Of a stretch of 64,000 nucleotides of DNA, positions 43,752 through 52,734 are shown in pieces (position 1 is the stretch's first letter; each line of letters starts with the position of its first letter). The notes under the pieces are model-generated. The model had not been told where the DNA came from. It made no database searches and worked only from the letters and a program-made list of their open reading frames with translations. Position numbers and translations under genes: made by a program. Source of the DNA: CAKOSP01 sp964370755 (lineage in GTDB: Bacteria; Bacillota_I; Bacilli_A; RF39; UBA660); assembly GCA_964370755.1 (NCBI GenBank), contig CAYJKL010000001.1:1-64000 (forward strand), given 5' to 3'.

Positions 43752-45095
43752 TTATTTGCCTAAGCAAAAATTTGCAAATATTTTGTCTACTAGTTCATCT
43801 TCGTAAAATTCTCCAGTTAATTCTCCTAAAAATTGCCAAGCGTTTTTTATATCTATTTCTATTAAATCAAGTTCAATCTTTTCTTCTTTACTTTTTATAG
43901 CAGTTTCAATAGATTTATATGCTTTTTTTGCTAAGTTAATCTGTCTTATATTACATAAATAAGTCATATCTTTACTTAAAATTTCGCTTATTTTTAGTTT
44001 TTCACTTATTTTATTTTTTAATTCATCTATTCCATTTACTGATAGTGTATTTCCATATACTATATCATTATGATTTATATCAAGTTTTTTTTCTAAATCA
44101 TTTTTGTTAATAAATATAAGTGTTTTTTCTATGTCTGCGTTATTAATTAAATATTCATCTTCTAATGTTAATTGTTCATTATTATTAAGAACTATTATTA
44201 CTAAATCAGCATTTTCATAAGCTTTTTTACTTTTTTCAACACCAATTTTTTCAACAATGTTTTCAGTTTCTCTAATTCCTGCTGTATCGATAAAGTGGAG
44301 CTCTATATTATCTATCATAACTGAGCCTTCAACTACGTCTCTTGTAGTTCCTGGGATGTTAGTAACTATTGCTTTTTCTTCATCTAAAAATGCATTTAAT
44401 AAACTAGATTTACCTACATTTGGTCTACCTACTATTGCTACTTTAATACCATTTTTTATAAGTTGACCATTTTCGGAATCTTTTATAATTTCTGCTAAAT
44501 CTGTGTTTATTTCAGTTAAAAATTTATCAATCATTTCTTCGGTTACTTCGACTTCATCTGTATATTCTGGATAATCTATGTTAACTTCTATATTGCTTAT
44601 AATTTTCGAAATTTTTTCTCTTAATTTATTTATTTTTGCATAAAGACGGCCATTTACAGCATTTAAAGCCATTGTTCTTGAGCTATCATGTTTAGCTAAT
44701 ATTAAATCATTTACCGCTTCGGCTTTTGTAAGATCTATTCTTCCATTTAAAAATGCTCTTTTAGTAAATTCTCCTGGCTCTGCTAAATCTGCTCCATTTT
44801 CTAGTAGTAACTCTAAAACTTTTGTTGTAGTTGAAATTCCTCCATGACAGTTTATCTCTACTAAATCTTCACAAGTATACGTTTTAGGACCCTTCATTAG
44901 CATTACAAGTACTTCATCTATAATCTCATCTACATTTAAAATATGTCCATAAGTTATTGTGTGACTTTCTTTTTTTGATAAATCTTTTGTAAATATTTTA
45001 TTTACTATATTTATTGCTTCTTTTCCAGAAATTCTTACAATAGATATTGCTCCATTACCTACTGCCGATGATATTCCTGCTATAGTATTTTCCAT
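43752..45095 (-). CDS. mnmE: tRNA modification GTPase MnmE
   Basis: GTPase partner of MnmG in wobble-U34 modification. The 447-aa protein has an N-terminal folate-binding domain (ISSAVGNGAISIVRISG), the G domain (GRPNVGKSSLLNA, DTAGIRET, INKND) and the C-terminal C(I/L)GK motif, here CLGK. All conserved. It lies downstream of jag, as in other Firmicutes. Confidence 0.97.
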   Translation of the reverse strand: MENTIAGISSAVGNGAISIVRISGKEAINIVNKIFTKDLSKKESHTITYGHILNVDEIIDEVLVMLMKGPKTYTCEDLVEINCHGGISTTTKVLELLLENGADLAEPGEFTKRAFLNGRIDLTKAEAVNDLILAKHDSSRTMALNAVNGRLYAKINKLREKISKIISNIEVNIDYPEYTDEVEVTEEMIDKFLTEINTDLAEIIKDSENGQLIKNGIKVAIVGRPNVGKSSLLNAFLDEEKAIVTNIPGTTRDVVEGSVMIDNIELHFIDTAGIRETENIVEKIGVEKSKKAYENADLVIIVLNNNEQLTLEDEYLINNADIEKTLIFINKNDLEKKLDINHNDIVYGNTLSVNGIDELKNKISEKLKISEILSKDMTYLCNIRQINLAKKAYKSIETAIKSKEEKIELDLIEIDIKNAWQFLGELTGEFYEDELVDKIFANFCLGK

Positions 45096-45147
45096 TTTTA
45101 ACTCCTTCTTTTTGTTTAGTATATCACATTTATTTTATGATTTAAAG

Positions 45148-45175
45148 ATTTAAAAACAGAATATTTCTATTCTGC
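45148..45175 (-). terminator. terminator of rpmH-rnpA-yidC-jag
   Basis: On the minus strand CAGAATA / TATTCTG arms with a 4-base loop are followed by TTTTT. It overlaps the jag stop. Confidence 0.7.
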
Positions 45176-45772
45176 TTCTATAACTAAATGTCTATTAGGT
45201 TCTACACCTTCACTATGTGTTTTAATTCCTTTAAATTCAGTTAATGCATTGTGCATTATTCTTCTTTCAAATGAATTCATATTTTCTAAATGTACTGGAA
45301 TTTTAGTTTTTAAAACTTCTTTTGCAGTTGTTTTAGCAAGTCTAATCAGTCTAGATTCTTTTTTATCACGATAATTTTCAACATCTAAAGTTACTTTAAA
45401 GTTAATACCTGTATCAATAAATACTTTTTGCTTTGCAAGTATCTCTAATGATTTGATTGTTTGACCATTTTTACCAATTAAAATCGAACTATTTTCAGAG
45501 TGCATTTTTATTGTAGTGCGCCCTTCTTTAGTAAGAACTTCAAAAGTTACTTCTAAATTTAGACCATTACATATTTCTTTTAAGTATTTTTTAATTTCAG
45601 TATATATATCTTCTTTTTTATAAACTGTTGCTTTAACACTTTCACCTTTAAATAATTTTCCTTTAACTTTTTCTTTTGTATAAATGTAATCACTAGATGT
45701 TAAATTATTTTCTTCATTAATTTTTTCTAAAGCTTCCTCAATCGTTTTTGCTTCTTTTACTAATTTTTCCAT
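45167..45772 (-). CDS. jag: Jag/KhpB RNA-binding protein
   Basis: A 201-aa protein with an N-terminal Jag domain, a KH domain (SSILIGKNGQTIKSLE with the GxxG loop) and a C-terminal R3H domain (RRIMHNALTEFKGIKTHSEG). In Firmicutes KhpB binds RNA with KhpA and affects cell division. It overlaps yidC by 35 bp. This spoIIIJ-jag pairing is conserved. Confidence 0.93.
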   Translation of the reverse strand: MEKLVKEAKTIEEALEKINEENNLTSSDYIYTKEKVKGKLFKGESVKATVYKKEDIYTEIKKYLKEICNGLNLEVTFEVLTKEGRTTIKMHSENSSILIGKNGQTIKSLEILAKQKVFIDTGINFKVTLDVENYRDKKESRLIRLAKTTAKEVLKTKIPVHLENMNSFERRIMHNALTEFKGIKTHSEGVEPNRHLVIEAE

Positions 45773-46802
45773 TTTCCCTACCTTCTTTTTTATCTAATCT
45801 ATTTTTGATTTTATTAGATTTTTCTTCTTTAATTATTTTATCTTTTTTTGGTTTTCTATCACCTAGATACCATTTAATTAAATACGTTTGAAGTGCTATA
45901 AATGCATAAGTTACTATCCAGTAAAAATGCAGTGCTGTTGGGAAATTAATTGATGACACTAAAATTATTACTACCATAATGTTCATCATCATTTTTGTTT
46001 GTTTTGCTGATGCTTCATTCATTGTTGGAGCTTGACTCATAGAATATTTAAATGAGAAGAATGTTGAAAATGCTATAAGCACTAAAAGTACTATATAACT
46101 ATAATTTCCATTTTGTATTCCTACAAGTGGAGTTGTTCCAAGGTTCCATCCAAATAATGTTTCTTCATATATTGCTGGTGTTCTATAAATTGCATCTAAG
46201 AATGCGAAGAATATAGGTAATTGTATAAATGCTAGCAGACATCCTGTTGCAGGATTTACTTTATATTTGCTATATACTCCCATCATTTCTTGACTTTTTG
46301 CCATTTGAGAATCTCTGTCAGTTCTGTTTTTATATTTTTCTTCGATTTTTTTCATCTCTGGCATTGCTTTTTTCATATTTTGCGATTGTCTTGAGTTTTT
46401 TATTTGTACTGGTAATAAAATTATACGGATACATAAACCCACTAACATTACCGCTACACCTAGTGATCCAACTAACTCGCCTACACTATTTATTGCCCAT
46501 GCAGTTGGTTTTACAAATAAAAATTGCCATATTGAAGATGTCTCATTTGAATTTACTGTAAAATCTTCACAAGTCGGTAGATCTTCTAGTTTATTTTCTA
46601 ATTGATCTTCATATGTTTTATATATTGCATATACTTCACTGTCACTATCTGGTTTACAAAGAATATCTTTTCTAAGCATTTGACCAGTTTTTTCATATTT
46701 TACTATTTCTTCATTTTTATCTAGTATATAATCATTTGACCCACATCCACTTGAAAATAGTATTAATAAAAGCGCAGTTAGTCCTAAAATTTTTGTTTTC
46801 AT
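45738..46802 (-). CDS. yidC: membrane protein insertase YidC (SpoIIIJ-like)
   Basis: Inserts membrane proteins alone or with SecYEG. The 354-aa lipoprotein has a signal with lipobox FSSGC, then a soluble loop with Cys residues (LCKPD, TCEDF), then five helices. The hydrophilic-groove Arg lies in LCIRIILLPVQIK and GCLLAFIQLPIFFAFLDAIYR follows. The basic C-terminal tail (Lys/Arg-rich, about 300-354) is typical for ribosome contact. It overlaps rnpA (ATGA). Confidence 0.94.
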   Translation of the reverse strand: MKTKILGLTALLLILFSSGCGSNDYILDKNEEIVKYEKTGQMLRKDILCKPDSDSEVYAIYKTYEDQLENKLEDLPTCEDFTVNSNETSSIWQFLFVKPTAWAINSVGELVGSLGVAVMLVGLCIRIILLPVQIKNSRQSQNMKKAMPEMKKIEEKYKNRTDRDSQMAKSQEMMGVYSKYKVNPATGCLLAFIQLPIFFAFLDAIYRTPAIYEETLFGWNLGTTPLVGIQNGNYSYIVLLVLIAFSTFFSFKYSMSQAPTMNEASAKQTKMMMNIMVVIILVSSINFPTALHFYWIVTYAFIALQTYLIKWYLGDRKPKKDKIIKEEKSNKIKNRLDKKEGRENGKISKRSKND

Positions 46803-47125
46803 TGTTCTCCTTTAATTAATTTAATTAATTCATTTTCTTTTTCATTATATGACAGCTTTGCACCGTCACTATTTATCATTATAATATATTTACGGTTATT
46901 TTGAAAGTATATTTTGTTTTTATCTATAATATTTTTAAGTTGTCTTCTTATTTTATTACGGTAAACAGCGTTTCCTAATTTCTTTGATACTGCAAAACCG
47001 AATAATGGTATTTCAGAATTTGTTTTTAGGAAAAATATTTTAAAATACTTACTTTTTGTTTTTTGACCCTTTTGTATAATGTTATTGTAGTCTTTTCTTT
47101 CTTTTACTATTTCTCTTTTTTTCAT
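46799..47125 (-). CDS. rnpA: ribonuclease P protein component
   Basis: Protein subunit of RNase P that processes tRNA 5' ends. The 108-aa protein has the RNR motif region KLGNAVYRNKIRRQLK and the FGFAVSKK strand. It lies between rpmH and yidC, the conserved order near oriC. AGGAGG lies before the ATG. Confidence 0.96.
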   Translation of the reverse strand: MKKREIVKERKDYNNIIQKGQKTKSKYFKIFFLKTNSEIPLFGFAVSKKLGNAVYRNKIRRQLKNIIDKNKIYFQNNRKYIIMINSDGAKLSYNEKENELIKLIKGEQ

Positions 47126-47136
47126 AAATTCCTCCT

Positions 47137-47167
47137 AAAAAAAAATCACATTAAAATTTTAATGTGT
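47137..47167 (-). terminator. hairpin and T run between rpmH and rnpA
   Basis: On the minus strand CACATTAAAATTTTAATGTG (47166-47147) is followed by nine T residues, and then directly by the rnpA ribosome site. It overlaps the rpmH stop. It probably lets only part of the transcripts read into rnpA, matching the greater need for L34. Confidence 0.65.
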
Positions 47168-47287
47168 TAATTCTTTACGACCTTTTTTACGTCTTCTTGA
47201 AACAATACCAGTATCTGCTGCTTTTCTAGCAAAAAAGCCATGAGTTTTTTTAGTTTTTCTTTTATTTGGTTGCCATGTTCTTTTCAT
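47159..47287 (-). CDS. rpmH: 50S ribosomal protein bL34
   Basis: A 42-aa very basic protein opening MKRTWQPNKRKTKKTHGF and ending RRRKKGRKELTH, the unmistakable bL34. It is short and can be missed by length cutoffs. GGAGTGATTGT lies before the ATG. It begins the rpmH-rnpA-yidC-jag operon to the left of dnaA, as in most bacteria. Confidence 0.97.
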   Translation of the reverse strand: MKRTWQPNKRKTKKTHGFFARKAADTGIVSRRRKKGRKELTH

Positions 47288-47319
47288 AATTACAATCACT
47301 CCTTTTTTAATGCTACATT

Positions 47320-47349
47320 ATTATAATATTAAAATTGCTAAAAAGTCAA
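47320..47349 (-). promoter_or_regulatory. promoter of rpmH-rnpA-yidC-jag
   Basis: On the minus strand TTGACT (47349-47344) and TATAAT (47325-47320) are 18 bp apart, 33 bp upstream of the rpmH ATG. Confidence 0.7.
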
Positions 47350-47397
47350 GGAATTTATCGGTTTATTCCTTTAAATGTGTATAATTTTATGTTTATT

Positions 47398-48387
47398 TTA
47401 TCTTTTTTTTCTAACATTTTTGTATTCTGTAATATATTTTTCATAATAACTTGCGTATTTATCAAGTATAAATTTTTCTGCTTCTCTAGCAACATTTGTA
47501 TTAGGTTGTTCTATATCGAATGCATGGAAACAACCTTCAAATATTGCAAATTCGACGGGAACATTACTTTCTTTTAATTTTTCAATGTAGTTTTTAGTTT
47601 CTATATAAAATGGATCTAGGGTTCCTATTAATGATATTGTTGGAGGAAGATCACATAAATTATTTTCTTTGCTTACTGATGCATAACTCGGAATTTCAAG
47701 ATTATTATTATATAAGTTACTTAAATATGCTTCCCAACCTAATCTATTAGAAGCGGTTCCCCACATAGGACTTTCTATATACCTATTTACATCGTATGGT
47801 TGTGTACAATCTATCATTGGATATATTGGAAGTTGAAATGCAATATCAATATCTTCCTTATTTCTTACTAACAATGATGTTGCAGTTGTTAAACCTCCTC
47901 CGGCACTTGGACCTCCAACTATAAAACGATCTTTGTATATTCCAATATCACCATGGTTATTTTTAGCCCATAATAAACTATCATAGCAGTCATTTATTGC
48001 TGCTGGATAAGGTTCTTCGAAAGCTTTTCTATATTTTGGGGAAACTATTATACATCTTTTTTTATTAATGAACTTTTCAATACAATCCTCATACATCTCT
48101 GGATTTCCGGTGATATAACCACCTCCATGTATATACAAAAATAGAGGAATAGGCGTTTCTACATTCTCAGGTTTATATATTTTTAATTTCAAATCGTTAT
48201 TAGTTTGGGTAACTATACTTTCTTCTGTAATTTTTATATTTTCTCTTTTTTTTGATTTTGAAAAATATTTTAAATATAAATTATGAGCTACAACAAAGTT
48301 CTTATTTGACAATAACTTAGCAATCAACATATACTTATCATAATTTGATTTTAAATCTCTGTGTAACATATTTTTCGTAACTTTCAT
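47398..48387 (-). CDS. alpha/beta hydrolase (HSL/Aes family esterase)
   Basis: A 329-aa soluble carboxylesterase. It has the oxyanion HGGGYITG, the nucleophile Ser in GGPSAGGG, the acid in GTLDPF and the base His in GCFHAFD, so the catalytic triad is complete. Family substrates are short acyl esters; the real one is unknown. It has its own promoter with a palindrome across it. It is one of three metabolic-looking genes between rpmH and dnaA. Confidence 0.88.
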   Translation of the reverse strand: MKVTKNMLHRDLKSNYDKYMLIAKLLSNKNFVVAHNLYLKYFSKSKKRENIKITEESIVTQTNNDLKLKIYKPENVETPIPLFLYIHGGGYITGNPEMYEDCIEKFINKKRCIIVSPKYRKAFEEPYPAAINDCYDSLLWAKNNHGDIGIYKDRFIVGGPSAGGGLTTATSLLVRNKEDIDIAFQLPIYPMIDCTQPYDVNRYIESPMWGTASNRLGWEAYLSNLYNNNLEIPSYASVSKENNLCDLPPTISLIGTLDPFYIETKNYIEKLKESNVPVEFAIFEGCFHAFDIEQPNTNVAREAEKFILDKYASYYEKYITEYKNVRKKR

Positions 48388-48410
48388 TTTTTCACCTACA
48401 AATTTGTTAT

Positions 48411-48439
48411 ATTATATTAATATAATATACTAAAGTCAA
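48411..48439 (-). promoter_or_regulatory. promoter of the esterase with overlapping palindrome
   Basis: On the minus strand TTGACT (48439-48434) and TATAAT (48416-48411) are 17 bp apart. An AT-only inverted repeat TATATTATATTAATATAATATA lies across the -10 and spacer (about 48408-48429). A repressor could bind there, though AT-rich DNA makes such symmetry easy by chance. Confidence 0.5.
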
Positions 48440-48597
48440 GATTACCTTTCCTGAAAAATAAATATCTGCTGTGTCAAATTAATATTTTTCTAATAGATTA
48501 ATACACTTTTAATTATTATAAACATGGTTAAAATCATGTTTTTTTATATTTACTATAATCTAAGTATATTAATTAAGTTTGGATTAAAGACAAATTT

Positions 48598-49320
48598 TTA
48601 CTCTATATAATCTTTAATATTGTATCCATCTTTAAATTCAATAAATTTTGATATTCTTGGATGGATTGCTCTTTTTGGACAATTGTATATACAATTCATA
48701 CATAGTATACAATTTAGTCCAAATTTTGGTTTATTTTTCATTTTTATATTTTTTTGTGGACAACTTTTAATACATTTACCACATTTTATACAACTTTTAT
48801 TTGCTTTTAACTCTAGTCCAAATAACTTTACAAAAAAAGATTCTAATAAATGTACTATGATTAGTGATTTTGATAATAAAGATATTTTTATATTAGTTTT
48901 TTTGTTATTAATTATATCACTGTAAATTTGATTTATTTCCTCAACTGATTTTTCAATTATTTCTTTTCCATACTTTTTATCAAATTTTTTTACTATAGTT
49001 AGTGGCATAGCTAGTACTTTATATGTAGAAATATCTATCTTTTCTTTTTTTGCTTTGTTAATTAGATGTATTCCTGCTGCGCTATTAATTTTTTCTTTGT
49101 TACACCCTACAGCTATTATACTTAATTTTTTTATGTTAGTAACTTTCTTAGATAATTTTAACGGAATTCTAAAAGCATGAATAGAGCTCATTATGATTAA
49201 GTGGTCACAATTTACTTCTTCTTCTATGTTAATTATTTCACAATTTAGTTTTTTTGATAGAATTGTTGCTAAAAATTTTGTGTTACCTGTTGGGCTAAAT
49301 GATAATATTTGATATTTCAT
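48598..49320 (-). CDS. EFR1-type flavodoxin-ferredoxin protein
   Basis: A 240-aa two-domain protein. The N-terminal flavodoxin-like half opens FSPTGNTKFLATILSKKL (phosphate loop). The C-terminus has two 4Fe-4S motifs: SCIKCGKCIKSCPQ and NCILCMNCIYNCPK, each CxxCxxCxxxCP. Such EFR1 proteins are common in anaerobic Firmicutes and are thought to be electron carriers. It starts 4 bp after the VOC gene, so they are cotranscribed. This suggests an anaerobic lifestyle. Confidence 0.85.
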   Translation of the reverse strand: MKYQILSFSPTGNTKFLATILSKKLNCEIINIEEEVNCDHLIIMSSIHAFRIPLKLSKKVTNIKKLSIIAVGCNKEKINSAAGIHLINKAKKEKIDISTYKVLAMPLTIVKKFDKKYGKEIIEKSVEEINQIYSDIINNKKTNIKISLLSKSLIIVHLLESFFVKLFGLELKANKSCIKCGKCIKSCPQKNIKMKNKPKFGLNCILCMNCIYNCPKRAIHPRISKFIEFKDGYNIKDYIE

Positions 49321-49324
49321 GTTA

Positions 49325-49681
49325 CTAACTTGGTATTATTTCAATCCAGTATCCATCCGGATCTGATATAAAATATATTCCCATCTCTTTATTCTCATAA
49401 CAAATGCAGTCCATCTTTTTATGTTTATTATAACTTTCTTCAAAATTATCAGTTTTTAATGCTAGATGAATTTCATTATCTCCTAGATTATATTTTTCTT
49501 TTCTATCATGTAAATAAGTTAACTCGATTGTAAAATCTGTTTTTTTGTCTGTTAAATATACTAAAGTAAAATTTTCTTTTTTATATTCTTTCTTTATTTC
49601 TAAATCTAGTGCTTCTTGATAAAATTTTATACTTTTTTCTAAATTTAAAACATTAAAGTTAAAATGTGCTAGTTTATACAT
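49325..49681 (-). CDS. VOC (glyoxalase/bleomycin resistance) family protein
   Basis: A 118-aa single-domain pair of beta-alpha-beta repeats. LAHFNFNVLNLEKSIKFYQEALDL opens it (His metal ligand), IHLALKT holds a second ligand and GIYFISDPDGYWIEIIPS ends it (Glu ligand). It resembles glyoxalase I. Substrate unknown; lactoylglutathione lyase-like function is possible but glutathione is rare in this group. Confidence 0.85.
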   Translation of the reverse strand: MYKLAHFNFNVLNLEKSIKFYQEALDLEIKKEYKKENFTLVYLTDKKTDFTIELTYLHDRKEKYNLGDNEIHLALKTDNFEESYNKHKKMDCICYENKEMGIYFISDPDGYWIEIIPS

Positions 49682-50084
49682 TGTTTTTCTCCTTCAAAAT
49701 AATTATATCAACTTATAATTAAAAATACTAGATATGATTTTGCTGTTTTTAATGTTGATAACTTTATGTGTATTTTTTTAGTAACACATTTTTAAACATA
49801 GTTATTAACATTTTACATTTCGATTTTTCTTTTAAATTCGACAAATTTCGACTTTATTCACAAATTAACACCTATTAACATTTCTTAAAACAACACATAA
49901 CTTATAAATGTTGGTTTGTTAATTGCAATTTGTTGATAAATGTTAATAAGTATTTTTTTCTTGTAAATAAAAGCAATTTTGTGTTGATAAGTATGTGGAA
50001 AAAATGTTATTATTATTTTAGACTTTATTTTTTGGTGAAAATGATATACAATTTTAAGTAAGTTGCAAGTAATGGGGTGAGGAT
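49682..50084. other. oriC, part 1 (upstream of dnaA)
   Basis: A 403-bp gene-free stretch before dnaA. It holds a DnaA box TTATTCACA (49854-49862), and three copies of TGTTGATAA on the plus strand (49753-49761, 49931-49939, 49982-49990), one mismatch from the DnaA box complement TGTGGATAA. There are also many related TTAATA words and long A/T runs. Gene strands switch here: nearly all minus on the left, all plus on the right. A probable extended -10 (TGATATACA, 50042-50050) serves dnaA. Confidence 0.8.
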
Positions 50085-51431
50085 TTGAAAACTAATGAAC
50101 TATTTAATAAATTTCTAAATGAGCTGGCTAATCAGTTAACTCCTAATACTTATAGTATTTGGTTTTCAAAACTTGAGCTTGTTTCTATAACTGATGATGT
50201 TGTTACTATTAAAGTTCCAATGAATGTACATAAGACGATGCTGAGTGATAACTATTATAATGTTATTAACTCAACTTTTTATTCTATAACAGGTAAAGAT
50301 TATACTTTTAAATTTGTTTTAGAAGAAGAACTTAATGATGTTACTAAAGTTATTGATACACCTAGTGCTGAAGAAGAACATGATTGGCATACTAATCTAA
50401 ATACTGATCACGTATTTAATAATTATGTAGTTGGCGATACTAATAGACTTGCATTTATTGCGTCCAAGGCCGTTGCTGAAGCGCCTGGCACTATCCATAA
50501 TCCTCTCTTTTTATACGGAAGAAGTGGTTTAGGTAAAACACATTTAATGCATGCTATAGGAAATTATGTTACTGAAAATACTAATAAAAAAGTTTTGTAT
50601 ACCACAAGTAATGACTTTATGACTGATTTTACTGGTATAGCTAACATTGATAAGGGTATTAATAGTATAAACTACGCTAATGAATTTAAGAATAAATATC
50701 GTAATGTTGATGTACTAATGATTGATGATATTCAGTTTTTAGTAGGAGCTGAGCGGACACAACAAGAGTTTTTTCATACATTTAATGCACTTCATCAAAT
50801 GAATAAACAAATTATTATTACTAGTGATAGATCACCTGATGATTTAAAGAAAATTGAGGAACGCCTCAGAAGCCGCTTTAAATGGGGACTTCCTGTTGAT
50901 ATTTATCCACCAGATTTTAATCTAAGGTGTGAAATTATTAAAGCAAAAATCAAGAATAATATTATTGGTAAGAAAGTTGATAGTGATGTTATTGAATATA
51001 TTGCTAATAGTTGTCCTAATGATGTTAGACATATAGAAGGTACTATTAATAGATTAATGGCTTATACAGCTATGATGATTCCTACTAAGATTAATCTAGA
51101 TTTTGCTATTGAAGCATTAAAAGATTATGTTAATAACAATGTTTATTCTGATAATTCTATTTCAAATATACAACAAGTTGTTGCAGAATATTATAAAATT
51201 ACTGTTGATGATATGAAAAGTAAGAAGAGAAATAGTAAAATTATTAGACCAAGACATGTTGCTATGTATTTATGTAGAAATGAAACTAGTGAAAATTTAG
51301 CAAAAATTGGTCTTGACTTTGGAGGACGTGATCATTCTACTGTTATTGCTGCTTGTGAAAAGGTAAAACATGACTTAGAAAGTGATAAAGAACTTGATAA
51401 AGTGTTGAAAGAAATCAAAGAAAAGTTATAA
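50085..51431 (+). CDS. dnaA: chromosomal replication initiator DnaA
   Basis: Binds DnaA boxes and opens oriC. The 448-aa protein has domain I (1-85), a short linker, the AAA+ domain (YGRSGLGKTHLMHAIGN, DVLMIDDIQFL) and domain IV with GRDHSTVIAACEKV for box binding. The start codon is TTG with GGGGTGAGGA upstream; no in-frame ATG nearby fits. The R before SGLGKT is slightly unusual for the P-loop (GGVGLGKT is standard). It is followed by oriC part 2 and dnaN. Confidence 0.98.
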   Translation: MKTNELFNKFLNELANQLTPNTYSIWFSKLELVSITDDVVTIKVPMNVHKTMLSDNYYNVINSTFYSITGKDYTFKFVLEEELNDVTKVIDTPSAEEEHDWHTNLNTDHVFNNYVVGDTNRLAFIASKAVAEAPGTIHNPLFLYGRSGLGKTHLMHAIGNYVTENTNKKVLYTTSNDFMTDFTGIANIDKGINSINYANEFKNKYRNVDVLMIDDIQFLVGAERTQQEFFHTFNALHQMNKQIIITSDRSPDDLKKIEERLRSRFKWGLPVDIYPPDFNLRCEIIKAKIKNNIIGKKVDSDVIEYIANSCPNDVRHIEGTINRLMAYTAMMIPTKINLDFAIEALKDYVNNNVYSDNSISNIQQVVAEYYKITVDDMKSKKRNSKIIRPRHVAMYLCRNETSENLAKIGLDFGGRDHSTVIAACEKVKHDLESDKELDKVLKEIKEKL

Positions 51432-51544
51432 AATGTTGATAACTTTTAGTAACTAACACCTGTATCTTAGGGAAATTTATAAAGTTATTAACATTATCAA
51501 CATTGTTATTATAAATAATATATAAAAAGAAAGAAGGTAAAAAA
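51432..51544. other. oriC, part 2 (dnaA-dnaN intergenic)
   Basis: A 113-bp gap containing TGTTGATAA on the plus strand (51434-51442) and TTATCAACA (51494-51502), the same word in inverted orientation. The pair brackets a stretch of A/T DNA likely to melt. This is the expected second half of a bipartite Firmicute origin. Confidence 0.65.
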
Positions 51545-52663
51545 ATGAAATTTTCAATTGAAAAAAATATTATATTAGATGCTCTAGTAAATGTTACTAA
51601 AGCATTATCTCAAAAAGTTACTATTCCTGTACTTAATGGAATAAAATTTGAACTAACTAAAGAAGGATTAACTCTTCTTGCAAGTGACTCAGAACTTACT
51701 ATTAAAATAAGTGTTGATGAAAAGGAAATAAAAAATATAGAAAATACTGGGATTTCTATTATTCAAAGTAAATATATTCTTGATATTATTAGAAAAATGC
51801 CAAGTGATGTTATTAACTTTGATGCTGATGATACTAAGGTTAAAATTTATTCTGATACAAATGAATTTAGTTTAAATTGTTATGATGTAAATGATTATCC
51901 TAACTTTAAACTTGAAACTAGTAAGAATAATTTTAAAATTACTTCTGGTGAATTTAAAAAGATAATTGATCAAACATCATATGCTATGAGTACTCAAGAG
52001 CTTAGACCTCTTTTAACTGGACTTAATATAGCGCTTTCTAATGGTAATTTAGAATGTATTGCAACTGATTCTTATAGACTTGCTAAGAAAACAATGGCCG
52101 TTTCTTCTAATTTATCTGAAGATATTAATATTGTAGTTCCTGGAAGAAGTATTATTGAATTTAATAAAATTATTGATGATAGTGATGAAGAAATAGAAAT
52201 AAATGTATTTAATAATAAAATAATGTTCGTTTATAAAAATATTTTTGTTCAAAGTAACCTTTTAAATGGTACTTATCCACAAACTTCTCACTTTATTCCA
52301 GATGATTTTTCTTATATGATTAATCTTGATTTAAGAAGTTTTTACGACGCTATTGATAGAGCTTCATTACTTGCTTCTAATAAAGATAAAAATATTATTA
52401 AACTTAATATTAAAGAAAAAGAAATGTTAATAACTAGTACTGCTTCAGAAATTGGTAAAACTGAAGAGAAAATTATTATTGAAAGTAATAAAATAGATAA
52501 AATAGAAATTTCTATTAGTTCTAAGTATTTAATGGATGCTTTAAAAGTTATTAAAGATGATAATATTTTACTTCTTCTTAATAGTGATGATAAGCCAGTT
52601 ATTATTAAATCTGTAAATGACGAGAATTTTACTTCGTTGATTTTACCTATTAAAACGTTTTAA
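51545..52663 (+). CDS. dnaN: DNA polymerase III beta sliding clamp
   Basis: Ring clamp for DNA polymerase. The 372-aa protein has the typical three repeated beta-clamp domains (starting MKFSIEKNIILDALVNVTKAL) and hydrophobic-pocket residues near its end (DDKPVIIKS, LILPIKTF). Good GAAGG site. Standard position after dnaA. Confidence 0.97.
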   Translation: MKFSIEKNIILDALVNVTKALSQKVTIPVLNGIKFELTKEGLTLLASDSELTIKISVDEKEIKNIENTGISIIQSKYILDIIRKMPSDVINFDADDTKVKIYSDTNEFSLNCYDVNDYPNFKLETSKNNFKITSGEFKKIIDQTSYAMSTQELRPLLTGLNIALSNGNLECIATDSYRLAKKTMAVSSNLSEDINIVVPGRSIIEFNKIIDDSDEEIEINVFNNKIMFVYKNIFVQSNLLNGTYPQTSHFIPDDFSYMINLDLRSFYDAIDRASLLASNKDKNIIKLNIKEKEMLITSTASEIGKTEEKIIIESNKIDKIEISISSKYLMDALKVIKDDNILLLLNSDDKPVIIKSVNDENFTSLILPIKTF

Positions 52664-52734
52664 TAACAAAATGTGACAATTTATTTAAGATTTTTATGTT
52701 AAAGTAGCATAAAAATTTTTTTATGGGGGAATTT

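Noticed and set aside
52664..52734. ComK boxes (AAAA-N5-TTTT) near the comK-like gene
   Set aside because: Such words occur everywhere in DNA this AT-rich; no copy stands out.
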